Positions 12,816 through 26,935 of a DNA stretch of 64,000 bases are shown here, piece by piece. The notes under the pieces are model-generated. The model saw only the letters and a program-made list of their open reading frames with translations. It was not told where the DNA came from and did no database searches. The stretch lies in contig JAPYKE020000275.1 in NCBI GenBank assembly GCA_028554795.2, positions 101,001 to 165,000 of the forward strand. Reading direction: 5' to 3'. The position numbers were made by a program, and so were the translations under genes. This stretch comes from Sinohyriopsis cumingii (lineage: Eukaryota > Mollusca > Bivalvia > Unionida > Unionidae). The stretch's first letter is position 1; each line of letters starts with the position of its first letter.

Positions 12816-14957
12816 TACAGGTCATATTCTTTAATTACAGTATAGCTGAATTGTCCAACTCTCTAAACGTCTCACCCGTCCCAATTTACAAAAAAACAAA
12901 CAACAAAAAAAAAACACCATGTTCTACCTAAGTGTTGATTTACATACGTCTAAGGTACTGTATATTCACTTTTTATGAAAATATTCCTTATGATTTTATA
13001 GTTTAATAATTTTTCAATATAAACAATGGTTTGCGCTGGCTTCTAGACATAAACTTGGAAAATCAACTTTCGAAAATCCATTTACCTCATCTCAATCAAT
13101 CTTTGATAGCCACCAAAACTGAATATCTCACCTACTAGTTTCATAATTGGGTCAAATTCGTATCTGTTTTGAAAGGTCTTATCTACTCACCCCTCTAAAC
13201 TGCAATCGGCGGAATTATTACTATTACAAGATTGCCATGTCTGCGTGACCTAGTCGAAGTGCACGCTATGTATCTTGTAGTCCAAGGGAGATAAATTTCC
13301 TGGCTGATTACGTGATTTGTAGCTAGATACAGTATGCAATCATTACCCAATTCATACGCGTTAAGTGGATAGCAGATTTTGATAGTTTAACTTTGTGGCA
13401 AGGGATAATTTCGTGGATTGGCCTTGTCAAATTTCATAACTTAAGGCTATGGTGTGACTTTGTCAGCTATTATTGTTTAATTATGAAAGATAAGAGTATA
13501 TTTGTGAATGAGAAGTTTCCGGCTTGCGTTTTTCGTGAAATAAGTATGAGTCATGAACAACTCCCATAGTTATTTCGCAGTAGTTTGTAGACAGTGAAAT
13601 ACCAACAACTGTCTCGGAAGAAGTGCTAGCCACCCATGGCAATAGCCCTGTGGGTTCACGGTCAGCAGAACATCTCCAAAACGGCATGGAAGGCAACTAT
13701 TCTGAATTACATCAATAAGTTTAGTTCACAATGTTTTTAAAAATTATTGCACAGTAAACGGGCTCGCATTTTCACTTTGGACATGACTTTGTGACAAAAA
13801 CGACCTTCGAACTTCAAAAATGCAGGCATTTACTTATTTTGCTGTGAACTGCCATTGAATTTCTCATTCCAATGGAATAATTTTCCTATGCTTTGTTATA
13901 GATATTACAAAATATAAACCTTTTCTGATCTCTCTTGTTTAACTTATTTTGTATGAATATTTGCATTAGGTAGATGAACGCAGCATTAAATTTGGCATAA
14001 CAACTGTCCCTCGAACCCTTAGTCAGGGCGCTTAGAGCGCATAGCCTTAGTCAAATCACATTGAGCGCATATAATTTATAAAACTATTCCCAAAACATGT
14101 ACTGTCCAAAGCAGACATTTTGATAGAGATAACATGTATAAAGAACACAGACACGCTCAAAGTCGGAAATTGGTAAATTATTTATTGGGTTGGAGCATAG
14201 CTCAAAATCATACTTTTGAGTATGTTGTAATTATAATTGATATTTTATATTCATGACAAAAATTATCTCAGGCATATTTTCAAGTGATCATTATTTCTTC
14301 TTTTGTTCGCACGCTGTTTCGCAAGGGAATTGCCAAATTTCCATTTATCAAACAGTTACAGCCATTTAGCTTTATATCTGAGAAGTGATTTTTTTTTTAA
14401 TGGAAGTATTGCACTACCGTGAAATCCAATAAATTAGGTTGAAAATTTTCATCAGAATAAAAGAGTAGATTGTCCATGTGTTTGCAGAACACCAGTAAAT
14501 GCTAATTACTTTTATGTGAACGGAACTGTATCATTAAAAATGGATGATACACTTGAAGACAGTTTATGACACGTGTCATTCCTATTCAATCATTTTGATC
14601 CAAACACGGAAAATAGATGTGTTTTCGAGTCATTTTCATGCATGACACCTAAGTATGTAAATTACAGTCACTTTAGTAAATTTACAATGTCCGAACAGTG
14701 CTCGATTTTATCACCAAAAATATACTTATATCTTAAATACTGTTGTTCTAAAATAATGACGCTATTAAAGCTTAAAGAGATAATCAATAATTACTTCATT
14801 CTTTTTTAGCCTCATTTTCAATCTTTTAAAAATAATTACCTCGCTATTGCGAATTGGCAGCATTGTGTTCTCATAAATGGTCTGTTATGTCCTGAAATTA
14901 TATTAGAGACCAGTTTTATTCCTTTAATTGGGCAGCCTTATTTTGGATTTCTTTCAC
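12816..14957. other. No gene recognised
   Basis: About 2 kb of AT-rich DNA after the LINE break. An ORF at 14573-14809 opens with a non-ATG codon and has no motif. Confidence 0.4.
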
Positions 14958-14980
14958 GCACACACACACACACACACACG
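14958..14980. repeat. (CA)n microsatellite
   Basis: Short CA run. Confidence 0.9.
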
Positions 14981-15164
14981 TAAAATATATATTTTGTGCA
15001 TGATTAATTTGTTATGTATATCTATACTTTTCTTACTCCTGGTACCTGATTTTGTCAAATTTGTGTAATTTCGTTACTGCAAATTGTGGTGATTATTAGT
15101 AGTAAGATTAGACGTATGTGCACAGGGTCTATTTTAAAATACTAAAGAACGTAAAATTGCATAG

Positions 15165-16150
<986 letters not shown>

Positions 16151-16489
16151 CGTTAGAGCCTAAACAAGTAACATAAGAATATGTATATATATATGCATAC
16201 TGACATACACTAGTAAACATTGACACACAGGTGAATACTGTCATACTCTAATGAATACTGATATACACCGATATTACTGACACATACTGGTGAGACCCGT
16301 TTTAAGTTATTGAACAGTTCATATCCTATACTAACTTCATTAATGACAAGTTCAGCATTAAAATAATTTCCTTACAAAATTAGAATAACTAACTGGCATT
16401 ATAGTTCCTAGCACGAAAATATACACAAATGACCTAAATCTCGATTTATACTGTTCCTCGTCATAATTTACTATTTGACATAGGTATCA

Positions 16490-16606
16490 ACTGTTACTAT
16501 AAATACATTGTGACACAGGTAGCCACTGTTACTATAAATGCCATTTTACATATGTAGCCACTGTCACTATAAACACCTTGTGACGTAAGTAGCCACTGTC
16601 ACTATA
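16490..16606. repeat. 35-bp satellite, left segment
   Basis: Three to four units with GTAGCCACTGT-ACTATAAA cores, the same family as 18540-19420. This segment is separated from the main array by the LINE at 16607-18540. Confidence 0.8.
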
Positions 16607-18540
16607 GTTATTTATCGTGTGCAGTGCGTGCTCAGCCATTTATTAGCGTCATCATCACTAAGGTGTAGAGCCTGCAGTTCACTGGGGAACTTTGTCACTG
16701 GGCAGTTGCTCACAATGCGTGACATGGTCTGTAGAGCTCCACAGGAACAGGAAGAGTCAGTGGCTTGGTCCCATCGGATAAGGTTGACTGCAAAACGACC
16801 CAGTCCTGTCCGAAGCTGGTTCGGAGGTCCACAGATGACGTGAAACTTTGAAGCCAGGAAGGCAGCCAGATGGCTCAGCTACGATCATTGGAAAATCTAT
16901 GCCGAAATAGCTCTCATATCCTCCGGCGCTCTCATATCCTCCGGCAACGAACCGAACCAGATTGGACGTCTGGAAGTCCAGCGGACTGCTGGATGTGATG
17001 TGATGTATATGAACAGTGAAAATTTCTCACTGGCTTAGACTTTAGCCAACACTTTTGTGATTGCTTCCATGTGATGTGGAGGAGGAGTGTTGTTGAGTAC
17101 CGGCAACCATGGTAAAGGAATATACGTAGTGTTCCATTGATTATGCGCATTGTTTTGTTGATTTGGACATCAATTAATTTGATGTGGGATAAGCTCACAC
17201 AAGAGCGCAATACTCGTATGTTGAATAACAGAGGGCCAGTACTAATGACTAGTGTGTCTGAGCACCAGCGCCCTAAGCTGAGCTAGCCAATTTGCGGAGT
17301 GGGTTGTTTCGAGTGTTAAGTTTTTCTGCAGTTTTCTTCAGGTGGTTGTAGAATGTCAGTGATCTATCCAGAGTCACTCCAAGGTATGCTGGTGTCGGGT
17401 CTTGATTTATTTGCTGTCCACTGAGGAGGATGCAAAGCTCACGTTTAGCATTTGCATTGTTAAGGTGGAAGATGCTAGAGGTTGTCTTTGTTGCGCTTGG
17501 ATGTAGACGCAGTTTCTTGAAAAGTCCGTTATATCATCCATGTCCTTGTTCGGTACATCATCAAACTTAGTAAATAAGCGACTTTGGGCCCAAGAGAAAC
17601 AGAGAAACATCATCTGCATACATAAACTTGCGCGACTGTGTTACATGTAAGTAATTGATATAGACATGGAACAAACTTGGCGAGAGAACAGACCATTGTG
17701 GGATTCCGTTAGTCTCATGTCTCCACGAGCTGCAGCTCTCTCTCTGTGTCTGTCTCTGTCTGTCTGTCTGTCTCTCTGTCTGTCTGTCTCTCTCTCTCTC
17801 TCCAATGTGCACTCTGAAGCGCCTGTCGCGAAGGAACAGTTCGATAGTTTCAACTATCCAGAGCGGCAATACTCCGGAAATTTTCAAAATCAGACCTTCA
17901 TGCCAGATCGTGTCACATGCCATTGTTAGATCAAGGATAATAACTCCTGTTTTAAGGTTCCTCTGAAAAGTGTTTTCAACAAACGTAGTCAGGTCAAGGA
18001 CTTGATCGCAAGTCCTACGGTCATACCCGAAGCCTGCCTGCTCAAGAGTTATAATGTACTATAGACTGGGCTCATGCACTCTGTTGCCTTAAAAGAGACT
18101 GAAAGCCAGGAGATCAGCCAATAACTCGTCGCAGTGTGGGGATCGTTGCCTGGCTTTGGGATCGCAATAATCGGCATGTACATTTCCCTAACAAACCGGG
18201 TGTAAAAAGCGGCGACCCATTCCTTGCCTTCGGGCCAAGATGTTTCAAGAACTCAGACAGGATGTTGTCATATCCTGCTGCTTTGCCTAGTGTGATGCTA
18301 CATAGCACCATTTCAAGTTCTGTTGTTAGAATATGCCTTTGGAGTATTTTGATTTGGTTCATCTGACTTCCGACGGCAGTATTGTCGCCACTCATCTCGT
18401 ACTTGATATCTGTGCTCTTTCTCCATGTGTGCTCTTGCCACTTGTAATAAGTTGCTAGCTGCATTATTTGGTTTGACAACAGGGTGAGCAACTGATGGTT
18501 GCTGAGCGGTGCCAACTCTTCGAATCAAGCTCCAGCAATG
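16607..18540 (-). mobile_element. 5'-truncated LINE (Jockey/CR1-like) reverse-transcriptase pseudogene
   Basis: On the minus strand, decayed ORF2 of a non-LTR retrotransposon in order. Pre-RT block: GKAAGYDN..EFLKHLGPKA (about 18215-18290). RT fingers and palm: an ACDTIWHEGL motif A equivalent, DRRFRVHIG, GIPQWSVLSPSLF (motif B with the usual Gly replaced by Trp) and FMYADD (17600s, catalytic aspartates kept). Then the thumb (QINKTMRIINGTLR near 17150) and the Cys-containing C-terminus near 16700. The 3' end is at ACACGATAAATAA (about 16607-16620). Several frameshifts and stops make it inactive. It is inserted in the 35-bp satellite, and I see no clear TSD. Confidence 0.85.
17735..17805. repeat. 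(CTCT/CTGT)n microsatellite inside the LINE RT
   Basis: Mixed CT/CTGT tract between the DRRFRVHIG and SSWRHETNGIPQ coding blocks of the RT. On the minus strand it keeps the frame open and reads as an Arg/Glu/Asp/Gln/Thr run. Confidence 0.9.
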
Positions 18541-19420
18541 TCTCTATAAACACCTTGTGACGTACGTAGTCACTTTCACTATATAGGAAACAGGTAGCTA
18601 CTGTCAATAAAAACACATTGTGACGTAGGTAGCCATTGTCACTATAAATACCTTTTAAAATAGATAGCCACTGTAATTATACAAAATGGCATAGGTTGCA
18701 TGTGACGTTATTAAAGAAATTGTGAAAGTCGTAGTGTATATCACTATAAAACCATCTAAACCTATGTGGCCACTGTCGACACAAACCCCTTTGACATAAA
18801 TTACCTAATTCTCCATTTCCTCATCATAATATATTTTGACACAGGTAAGATTAAAATCTTTTGACACAGGTGTCCGCTGTCAATATGAAAGTCTTTTGAC
18901 ACAGGTATCATCTGTCAACATGAAAACCTTTTGACACAGGTATCATCTGTCAACATGAAAACCTTTTGACACAGGTAGCCACTGTCTACATGAAAACCTT
19001 TCGACACATGTAGCCACTGTCAACATGAAAACCTTTCGACACATGTAGCCACTGTCAACATGAAAACCTTTTGACACAGGTAGCCACTGTCTACATGAAA
19101 ACCTTTCGACACATGTAGCCACTGTCAACATGAAAACCTTTTGACACAGGTAGCCACTGTCTACATGAAAACCTTTTGACACAGGTATCCACTGTCAACA
19201 TGAAAACTTTCGACACAGGCAGCCACTGTCTACATGAAAACCTTTCGACACATGTAGCCACTGTCAACATGAAAACCTTTCGACACATGTAGCCACTGTC
19301 TACATCAAAACCTTTTGACACAGGTAACCACTGTCAACATAAAAACATTTTGACACAGGTAGCTACTGTCAATATAAAATCCTTTTCATACAGGTAGCCA
19401 CTGTCCGCCTAGAAAGTAAG
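18541..19420. repeat. 35-bp satellite, main array
   Basis: Core GTAGCCACTGTCAACATG followed by AAAACCTTTTGACACAG. About 25 units. Those at 18840-19360 are very similar, and those towards the LINE are more diverged (CACTATAAA in place of CAACATGAAA). The minus-strand open frames here are repeat artefacts. Confidence 0.95.
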
Positions 19421-19944
19421 CCTAACGAAGTAAAATAAATAAAGTGTACCAGTTATCCAAAACATTGTAGGAAATTAAAGATCAGCTGATCTTACACCAC
19501 AAAATATTGTACAGCGGAAATGATCACGTAAATATCAGCGTATTCAAGATATTTGGCATCACCCACCAGATAATTATTTTCAAAATACTGATATCCCCTG
19601 CTCCACCCCACTCCCACTGAATGCACCAACAAATCGGACTATTTTTGTCTGTGAAAATGAAACTTTCATTTAAAGAAAATATTTATAGTTTTATTAGATG
19701 TATTTTCGTTACAACTTCTATTTAAAAGCAGTCTATATTCCTTCTAAAATCAATTAAGTTTGAAAGATGTTTAGTTCTGTATTGATCTTGAAATGCGTGC
19801 TAAAACTAGAAGCCTTAAGTAGCCACGTGCATTTTTCCAGTCGATAAAAGAAGAAGAAAATTCAAATTTGTTCTGCGAAATGTGATGAATCGTGAAACTA
19901 ACTGCACAGACAGCAGTGTATAAAGTCTAATTTACATAATGTCA
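19421..19944. other. No gene recognised
   Basis: AT-rich spacer between two minisatellites. Confidence 0.4.
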
Positions 19945-20545
19945 TCACAGTGGGCAATTTATTTGTGCCATAGTAAAAGAGGAAAAGTCACAGTGGGCAA
20001 TTTATTTGTGCCATAGTAAAAGAGGAAAAGTCACAGTGGGCAATTTATTTTGCCATAGTAAAATAAGAAAAGTCAAAGTGGGCAATTTATTTTGCCATAG
20101 TAAAATAGGAAAAATCACAGTGGGCAATTTATTTGTGAATTGATAAAAGAGGAAAAGTCACAGTGTGATTGGTATTTGTGCCATAATAAAAGTGGAACGT
20201 CACAGTGGGCATGGCATTTGTGCCATAATAAAAGAGAAAAAGTCACAGTGAACAATTTATTTGTGCCATAGTAAAAGAGGAAAAGTCACAGTGGGCAATT
20301 TATGTGTGCCATAATAAAAGAGGGCAAGTCACAGTGGGCAACTTACTTGTGCCATAATAAAAGAGGTAAAGTCACAGTGGGCAATTTACTTGTGCCATAA
20401 TAAAAGAGGAAAAGTCACAGTGGGGAATTTATTTGTGCCATAATAAAAGAGGAAAAGTCACAGTGGGCAATTTATTTGTGCCATAATAAAGGAGGAAAAG
20501 TCACGGTGGGCAATGTATGTGTGCCATAATAAAAAAGGAAAAGGT
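19945..20545. repeat. 43-bp minisatellite, about 14 copies
   Basis: Core CACAGTGGGCAATTTAT followed by TTGTGCCATARTAAAAGAGG. Copies differ by few substitutions. Confidence 0.95.
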
Positions 20546-21668
20546 TCTGCTATTACCAAATGCAGTACTTTAATCTGCCTTACTCTTTTGACTTTCACAG
20601 ACGTGATCAAGATATTAATATTATATTCCTGCATATCATCAAAATTACTGAATGTTAGAGGCAATTCCGCGGCAAGTATTAGAGATCTATAAAATATTTA
20701 GCTTTCTCCCTTCGCGTGGGTTTTACTGTCTGCAACCGGCGCGCATGAGTGTTAATAAAAGTTATGGGAAGGGGGTACTAGAAGTTTAATATAACATATG
20801 ATATAAGGTTGAACATTTTACTTGTTAGAAGAATGTTATGGTTAACAAATAAGACCGGATAATATGTCAGATTAGCTCTATAATTATGCTTTATTATGAT
20901 CATAATTACAGTGCCGGATTAAACACTGTGGAGGCCCTTAGGTCCTTCAGCAGTTGAAATCTTGCCCCCCCCCCCCGCAAATTATCTCCTAATACGTTTC
21001 ACGAATATTATTTTGATCCGTTGTCGCGGGATCCTTAGGCTGGTGCCTACTCTGCCTATTAGGTACTCCGGCAAAACATAATTACATAATGCTATTCACA
21101 GAACTATGCCTCGAGTGATATTATATTTATAGATATTTTCAAAACTACACATGGCAAACAATAGGTTATCTTAAAGATCGACTTTACAAATGAATGTATT
21201 CTGGAAATAAAATTGCAGTTATGTCATATACACGTTTAGAAAACAATATGAGGTGGGTCTCTGATTTTCTGTGGAGAAGAGTCTGCGGTTCAATTCTATC
21301 CAAAACCTGTGTACTTGGGTCACCAGACGGATACAAATGATCATAGATAAAAATAAAACAGTTTTCAATTTTTGGTCTAACTAAATTTTGAAAAACAGTT
21401 TCTCTGAGATTTGGCTGTTTCAGATTACTTTCGATAAAACCTAAATTTGCGATTTGTTGAAGATGTAATTACATCAACATATGTATTCCAAGTGACATTA
21501 TTTGACAGATAAAGTCCTAAATATTTATCATTTTTAAAAATTGTTTAACATTATGCCTGCACAAAGTATTTTGTGGGTTCATGACTTTTTAACATGGTGA
21601 TCTGGATTCCTTGACATTCTCCTAGCACACGTTACATTTCCCATTCATTTCTCCAAAGGTTCAGTTGT
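20546..21668. other. No gene recognised; C-tract at about 20965-20977
   Basis: AT-rich DNA with a homopolymer of about 13 C, no ORF and no identified element. Confidence 0.4.
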
Positions 21669-21832
21669 GTGGGTTTAACAGAGTTTTCACAAAAGATAGG
21701 CTATGCATGGCGACCAGTTTATTTGGTGGAGGAAGAATCTTGGAAACCCACGAGATGAACCACCGTCCGACGGGAATCTAATGGCAAGCGTTCTTGCATG
21801 CACATGTTGGCCGTGCCGAGATTTGAATCCGT
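21669..21832 (-). mobile_element. SINE family A, old truncated copy
   Basis: Matches the 8731-8979 SINE over GATAGGCTATGCATGGC and GGTGGAGGAAGAA, and retains a decayed B-box-like GGATTCAAATC. The A-box end is missing, so it is truncated in the tRNA head. It is considerably more diverged than the other copies. Confidence 0.75.
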
Positions 21833-21981
21833 GATGAAATAAACACATTCATTGTGAAGATGTCTGTAATCTTAAGTTTCCTTAGCCTATTTTAGTAAAA
21901 TAATTTTAAAAAAGAGACAAACAGTCAGACATATAATTATATTGTTATAAAGGATATATAATATAGCAATTTAAAAAACAA

Positions 21982-22260
21982 TTATACAATTTTAGATAGT
22001 GCATTGGCATTAAGTCCATTAGGATACAAAGTATCTAACTTATGAATCCAATAAGTTTCTTTTATGAGTCTACTCATGTCACCATGCACAATATATATTG
22101 GCATGAAAGAAAAATCAAGTAGAGAGTGATTATTGGTGTTAAAGTGTGTTGAAATATTAGAGAAAAACTGGGGATCTCTATGATTTTTGGTGCCTGAAGG
22201 AGCATAAATGCGAAACAATTTGCACATAACTTTTGACGTTTGTGTTGTTTCTTATCCCAA
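21982..22260 (-). pseudogene. Penelope-like element fragment, end of GIY-YIG endonuclease
   Basis: A minus-strand open frame of about 81 codons. It has NISTHFNTNNHSLLDFSF, then IKETYWIHKLDTLYPNGLN and a short tail. The histidine-containing block followed by a Glu-x-x-WI-x-KL-T-x-P-x-GLN end is characteristic of the GIY-YIG endonuclease terminus of Penelope-like retroelements. The RT domain is not present upstream, so this is a truncated relic. Confidence 0.6.
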
Positions 22261-23059
22261 TTGAGCCTCTATTAGTCTCGCTATATATAGATGGTAGGCA
22301 TTTTCAAAGCACAAATTAGCAGGTTTTCGTAAGTACATATACAACAGTACACGAAATTAGCTGATCTTTACGAACAAAGACGAACGTAAACGTATGTATC
22401 CAATCTTAATTTGCATCATTTGAAGTGTGCTATGGGTACAATAAATTCTGGCGCTGCAATAAATTTATTTTACTGCCAAAAGGCAACGCAAATCTTGCAA
22501 CATTCCTAGTATTCTACAAAGCGAACATGGTTTCCATGAAAATACATTGAATATTTATTAGTTACGAAAATAATTATATTTTAATGTTTTAAAGCTCTCA
22601 AGTCGATAACGTTGCTAGTGTTTATGATATCTTCTACCGTATAGATATATAGATTTGCTCTCAATTGTAGGATATAGTTTTATACACAATGAACGATACA
22701 TATCGATATTAGGCTTTATAAATATAGACAATGATGACATAATTTTCTGAGAGGGTTTAAGGATAAAAGAAACTGTTAATATTATAAATGTATCAATTTA
22801 GATCGTGTCGCTTGACTTGATCATTCCAACGATGTCAAAATAATAATGAAGATACTGACAACAGCATGAAGCTGGTGCAAACACCCACCCACCCAGATTC
22901 ATTTCAAATATTTATGAATGGTATCACATCAATGGATTGGGCATAAAAATAACTCTCAAAGGTCATGAAAATGAAGTAAAATTGAAATGACGGTTATGGG
23001 AAAATTATGTTGAGAGAGAAGCAAATGCACCTTCGTTATTTCCGAAGAAATATGTGAAA
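22261..23059. other. No gene recognised
   Basis: AT-rich. The remaining Penelope body, if ever inserted, is not recognisable. Confidence 0.35.
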
Positions 23060-23327
23060 CCCATCAATATCACAAAATTGATATCATTAGATGAAACAAA
23101 AAAATAAGTCATAAGTATGTCGAATCATTAGATGAAACAAGAAATAAACCATACATATGTCGAATCATTAAATGAAACAAGAAATCAGTTATAAGCATGT
23201 CGAATCATTAGATGAAACACGAAATAAGTTATAAGCATGTCGAATCATTGACGAAACATTAAATAAACCATACATATGTCGAATCATTAGATGAAACAAG
23301 AAATATGTCATACATATGTCGAATCAA
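23060..23327. repeat. 40-bp minisatellite, about 6 copies
   Basis: Core ATGTCGAATCATTAGATG followed by AAACAAGAAATAARYCATA. Confidence 0.9.
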
Positions 23328-23756
23328 GCTGAAATTAGAACCCATATTTAAGTTTTAATACATTGTAATTGTTTTAGGCTCGATGCTAAATTCGTCTGAA
23401 TTTTGACGATTATAAGTAATAACCTGACTAAACACTATCTTTTTCCTAAAACGGTTAAAAATAATCAAATAATCCACTTATTGAATGAAATATTAATTTA
23501 AAACAATAACTTTTATTATAAATTTACATTTTAACAAAGCAATACTCCTACATCTGGTGTGCGTACAGATCCAATAAATAGAAAATATTTAATCCATAGC
23601 ACAACCGGGCCATTTTCCAAACTAATTAAACAGAACTGTCTTCTCCAATCAGCAGAAAAATTAAATTGTCATCTGTATCCTAATTACCAAAGCGAAGGTT
23701 GGTATTTTAAGAGGATGTATTTGCGCAAAGCAAGATACAGAAATTAAACTCCTTGC
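23328..23756. other. No gene recognised
   Basis: AT-rich spacer. The 62-codon open stretch at 23559-23747 begins with a non-ATG codon and shows no motif. Confidence 0.4.
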
Positions 23757-25600
23757 TGTGACTATTGGGGTTTGTACAAAACACAAAGTTATTTTATGAC
23801 TGTGCCTTTTGGGGTTTGTACAAAACACGAAGTTATTTTATGACTGTCAATATTGGGGTTTGTACAAAAGACGAAGTTATTTTATGACTGTGACTATCGG
23901 GGTTTGCACAAAACACGAAGTTATTTTATGGCTGTGAGTATTGGGTTTTGTACAAAACACGGAGTTATTTTATGACTGTGCCTCTTGGGGTTTGTACAAA
24001 ACACGAAGTTATTTTATGAATGTGCCTATTAGGGTTTGTACAAAACACGAAGTTATTTTATGACTGTGCGTCTTGGGGTTTGTACAAAACACGGAGTTAT
24101 TTTATGACTGTGCCTCTTGGGGTTTGTACAAAACACAAAGCTATTTTATGAATGTGCCTATTGGGGTTTGTACAAAACACGAAGTTATTTTATGACTGTC
24201 ACTACTGAGGTTTGTACAAAACACGAAGTTATTTTATGACTGTCACTATTGACATTTTCTCCAACAATGACTTTATTTTATGAATGAGATTATTTGGGAT
24301 TTGTAAAACATTTGCATTATTTTATGGCTGTGACAATTTAGGATGTGTCAAACAATGACATCATTATACTAATAAGATTTGCACCAACAATGACATTAAT
24401 TTAAGGCTGTGACAATCTGGAATTTATAAAACAATGATATTATTTTATGGCTGTGACTATTTGGAATTTGTAAAACAGTGACATTATTTTATGTATGTGA
24501 CTATTTGGGATTTGTAAAACAATTACATTATTTTATGGCTGTGACTATTTGGGATTTGTAAAACAATTACATTATGTTATGGCTGTGACTATCTGGGATT
24601 TGTAAATCAATGACATTATTTTATGGCTGTGACTGCTGAGATTTGCACCAATAATGACATTATTTTATGGCTGTGACCATTTGGGATTTGTGAAACAATG
24701 ACAACATTTTAAGGCTGTGACTAAGTGGGATTTGCACTATCAATAACATTTTTTTCTGTGACTCTTTCGGACTTATAAAATAAAAAGTCATTATTTTAAG
24801 GCTGTGACTATTTGGGATTTGTAAAATAATGACATTATTTTATGTATGTGACTATTTGGGATTTGTAAAACAATTACATTATTTTATGGCTGTGAGTAAT
24901 TGGGATTTGTAAAACAATGGCCTTATTTTATGGCAGTGATTATTTGGGATTTGTAAAACAATGACATTATTTCAAGGCTGACTATTTGGGATTTGTAAAA
25001 CAATGACATTATTTTATGGCTGTGACTATTTGAAATTGCAAAACAATGACATTATTCTATGGCTGTGACAATTTGGGATTTGTAAAACACTGACATTATT
25101 GTATGGTTGTGACTATTAAAGTTTGCACTAACAACGATATTATCTTATGGCTGTGACTATTTGTGATTTGTAAAACAATGATATTTTTTATGACAGTGAC
25201 TATTTGGGATTGCTGTGACTATTTGTGATTTGTAAAACAATGATATTTTTTATGACAGTGACTATTTGGGATTTTTAAAATATTGTCATTATTCTATGCA
25301 TGTGACTATTTGGGATTTGTAAAACAATGACCTTATTTTAATTTTGTGACTATTGTGATTTGCACCGGCAACGATATTTATTTATGGCTGTGTTTTGAAT
25401 TGTAACAGCAATGATATTATTTTATGGTTGTGCCTTATGGGATACGTAAAACAATGAAATGAATTTATTGCTGTTACCATTGAGTTTTGTGGAATAAATG
25501 ATGTTATCGTATGGCTGTGACTATTGAAATTTATACGATAACTGTGAGTTTTTGAATTTGTACCAAAAATGTGATTATTGTATGGTTTTGTCTATTCGAT
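23757..25600. repeat. 44-bp minisatellite, about 42 copies in two subfamilies
   Basis: The first about 11 units (23757-24250) share TTTGTACAAAACACGAAG. The remaining units (24250-25600) share TTTGTAAAACAATGACA. Both keep the common TTATTTTATGRCTGTGAC half. Units become shorter and more diverged after about 25100, where one 54-bp segment is itself duplicated. Confidence 0.95.
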
Positions 25601-26690
25601 TTGTTTAAACAATTACATTTTTATTGAAAATGTGGCCACATATAAAAACATGTGCAATTATTCTCGTATGCATTGTTCAAAGCCAAGATTGTTTAATTTT
25701 CTTTGCCATCCAGGAACATGTCGAGAAAATCTTTCCCCTCTATAATTTGGTTGTAGAGTTTCTTAGAGATATGTGTAACATGTGTTTGACTAGTTGTTGG
25801 CAAGAACTATATGTAATCGGCGTCTATCTACTGCCATTAAGAAAATAGTTATACAGACGATTGAGAAGAATGTTCATTTTATTATGTGTATTACTAGTGT
25901 CCATACCATTGTTTGTCTTTTTGTTGTTATATGGTATTACTAGTAAAGTCTGGTTTCTTTTTTGTATATATGTCCTGGCTGTAATTCGGGGAATTTCGAA
26001 CATATTTTGTGATTTTTAAGCCACCGAGAAAGCGCATAAACTAAAAAATTTTTCATTTTCTTTAGCTGATAACCAAAAGAAGCATCCGGTGATGTTCAAC
26101 ATTTGTAACGGTGTGACTAGCTGTATTCCCCCATTGATATTCAGAGCAAGAATATCGTGGCTAATAGAAAAGCGTTTTTATAGCATTCTTGGAAATTATC
26201 CACCAAACCTCATTTTATTTATTATTTTATATATTGTATATTTAAACAAAATCTTTTTAACCACAAATTCTGGATTTATTTTCCCCAGGTGCCAAATAGT
26301 ATAACCAGAAAAAAATATCATTCTTATTATGTCTCATATTTGAATACTTTAACTGTTTACAGTTGATTTACATCATTCTAAAAGCAAGTTTCAGTGGCCC
26401 ATTTAAAATATTTTTAATTGACACTACAGTCGCACAGGTAATGCTTAAAAAAATTGACAAATATGCTGTATTTTGCAGTTCTCAAATTTAAATTTGTTCA
26501 TTTAACTCAGTGTATAATCATATTCTCCCTGTATACACGTTTTACAATTTGTTTTGTTGTTCTTATTGTTGTACTGTTTGTTTTCCTTCTAGTCTGTGAG
26601 GTGGTGCGGGGTTCTTTGTCAAGGAATGTAAGTAATTTCTTCTTCAATTTCGCTTATTAAAGCAATTGATATTTATTATGTATGGCTTTA
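25601..26690. other. No gene recognised
   Basis: Short hydrophobic open stretches (25624-25848 and 26454-26660) open with TTG and match nothing I know. AT-rich. Confidence 0.35.
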
Positions 26691-26935
26691 AATGGTTGAA
26701 AGGCTCGGATTAAAGAGCTATTCGGAACACCTCGTCTAGCTCCGATTTGGGGTCAATAGTTTCAGTTCGCTGAAAGAGGCTCGGGGGTAATCGTAGTAGT
26801 ACTTTCCACATTGGGTTTTGGAGGAAGAACATCTGGCAAGAAGTGCAAGAACATATTCTCATAAAAATGTGGACGTTAAAAGAAGACGACGTAAAACGTC
26901 TTAAAGAATCAATAAAAACAAATAAACTTTTAATT
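26691..26935 (+). repeat. Possible fragment of a dispersed element with a GACGTTAAAA-type 3' tail
   Basis: A GC-richer island (AGCTCCGATTTGGGGTCAA, TTTTGGAGGAAGAACAT). It ends in GACGTTAAAAGAAGA and A-rich sequence, similar in style to the GGCGTTAAACCC tail of SINE family A. There is only one copy in the window, so identification is tentative. Confidence 0.25.

Noticed and set aside
18943-19321. Repeat-protein ORFs on the minus strand
   Set aside because: Frames cross the 35-bp satellite, and 35 is not a multiple of three, so the frame shifts between units; artefacts.
19945-20545. CRISPR-like regular array
   Set aside because: Units are contiguous 43-bp tandem copies with no unique spacers, in a eukaryotic context.
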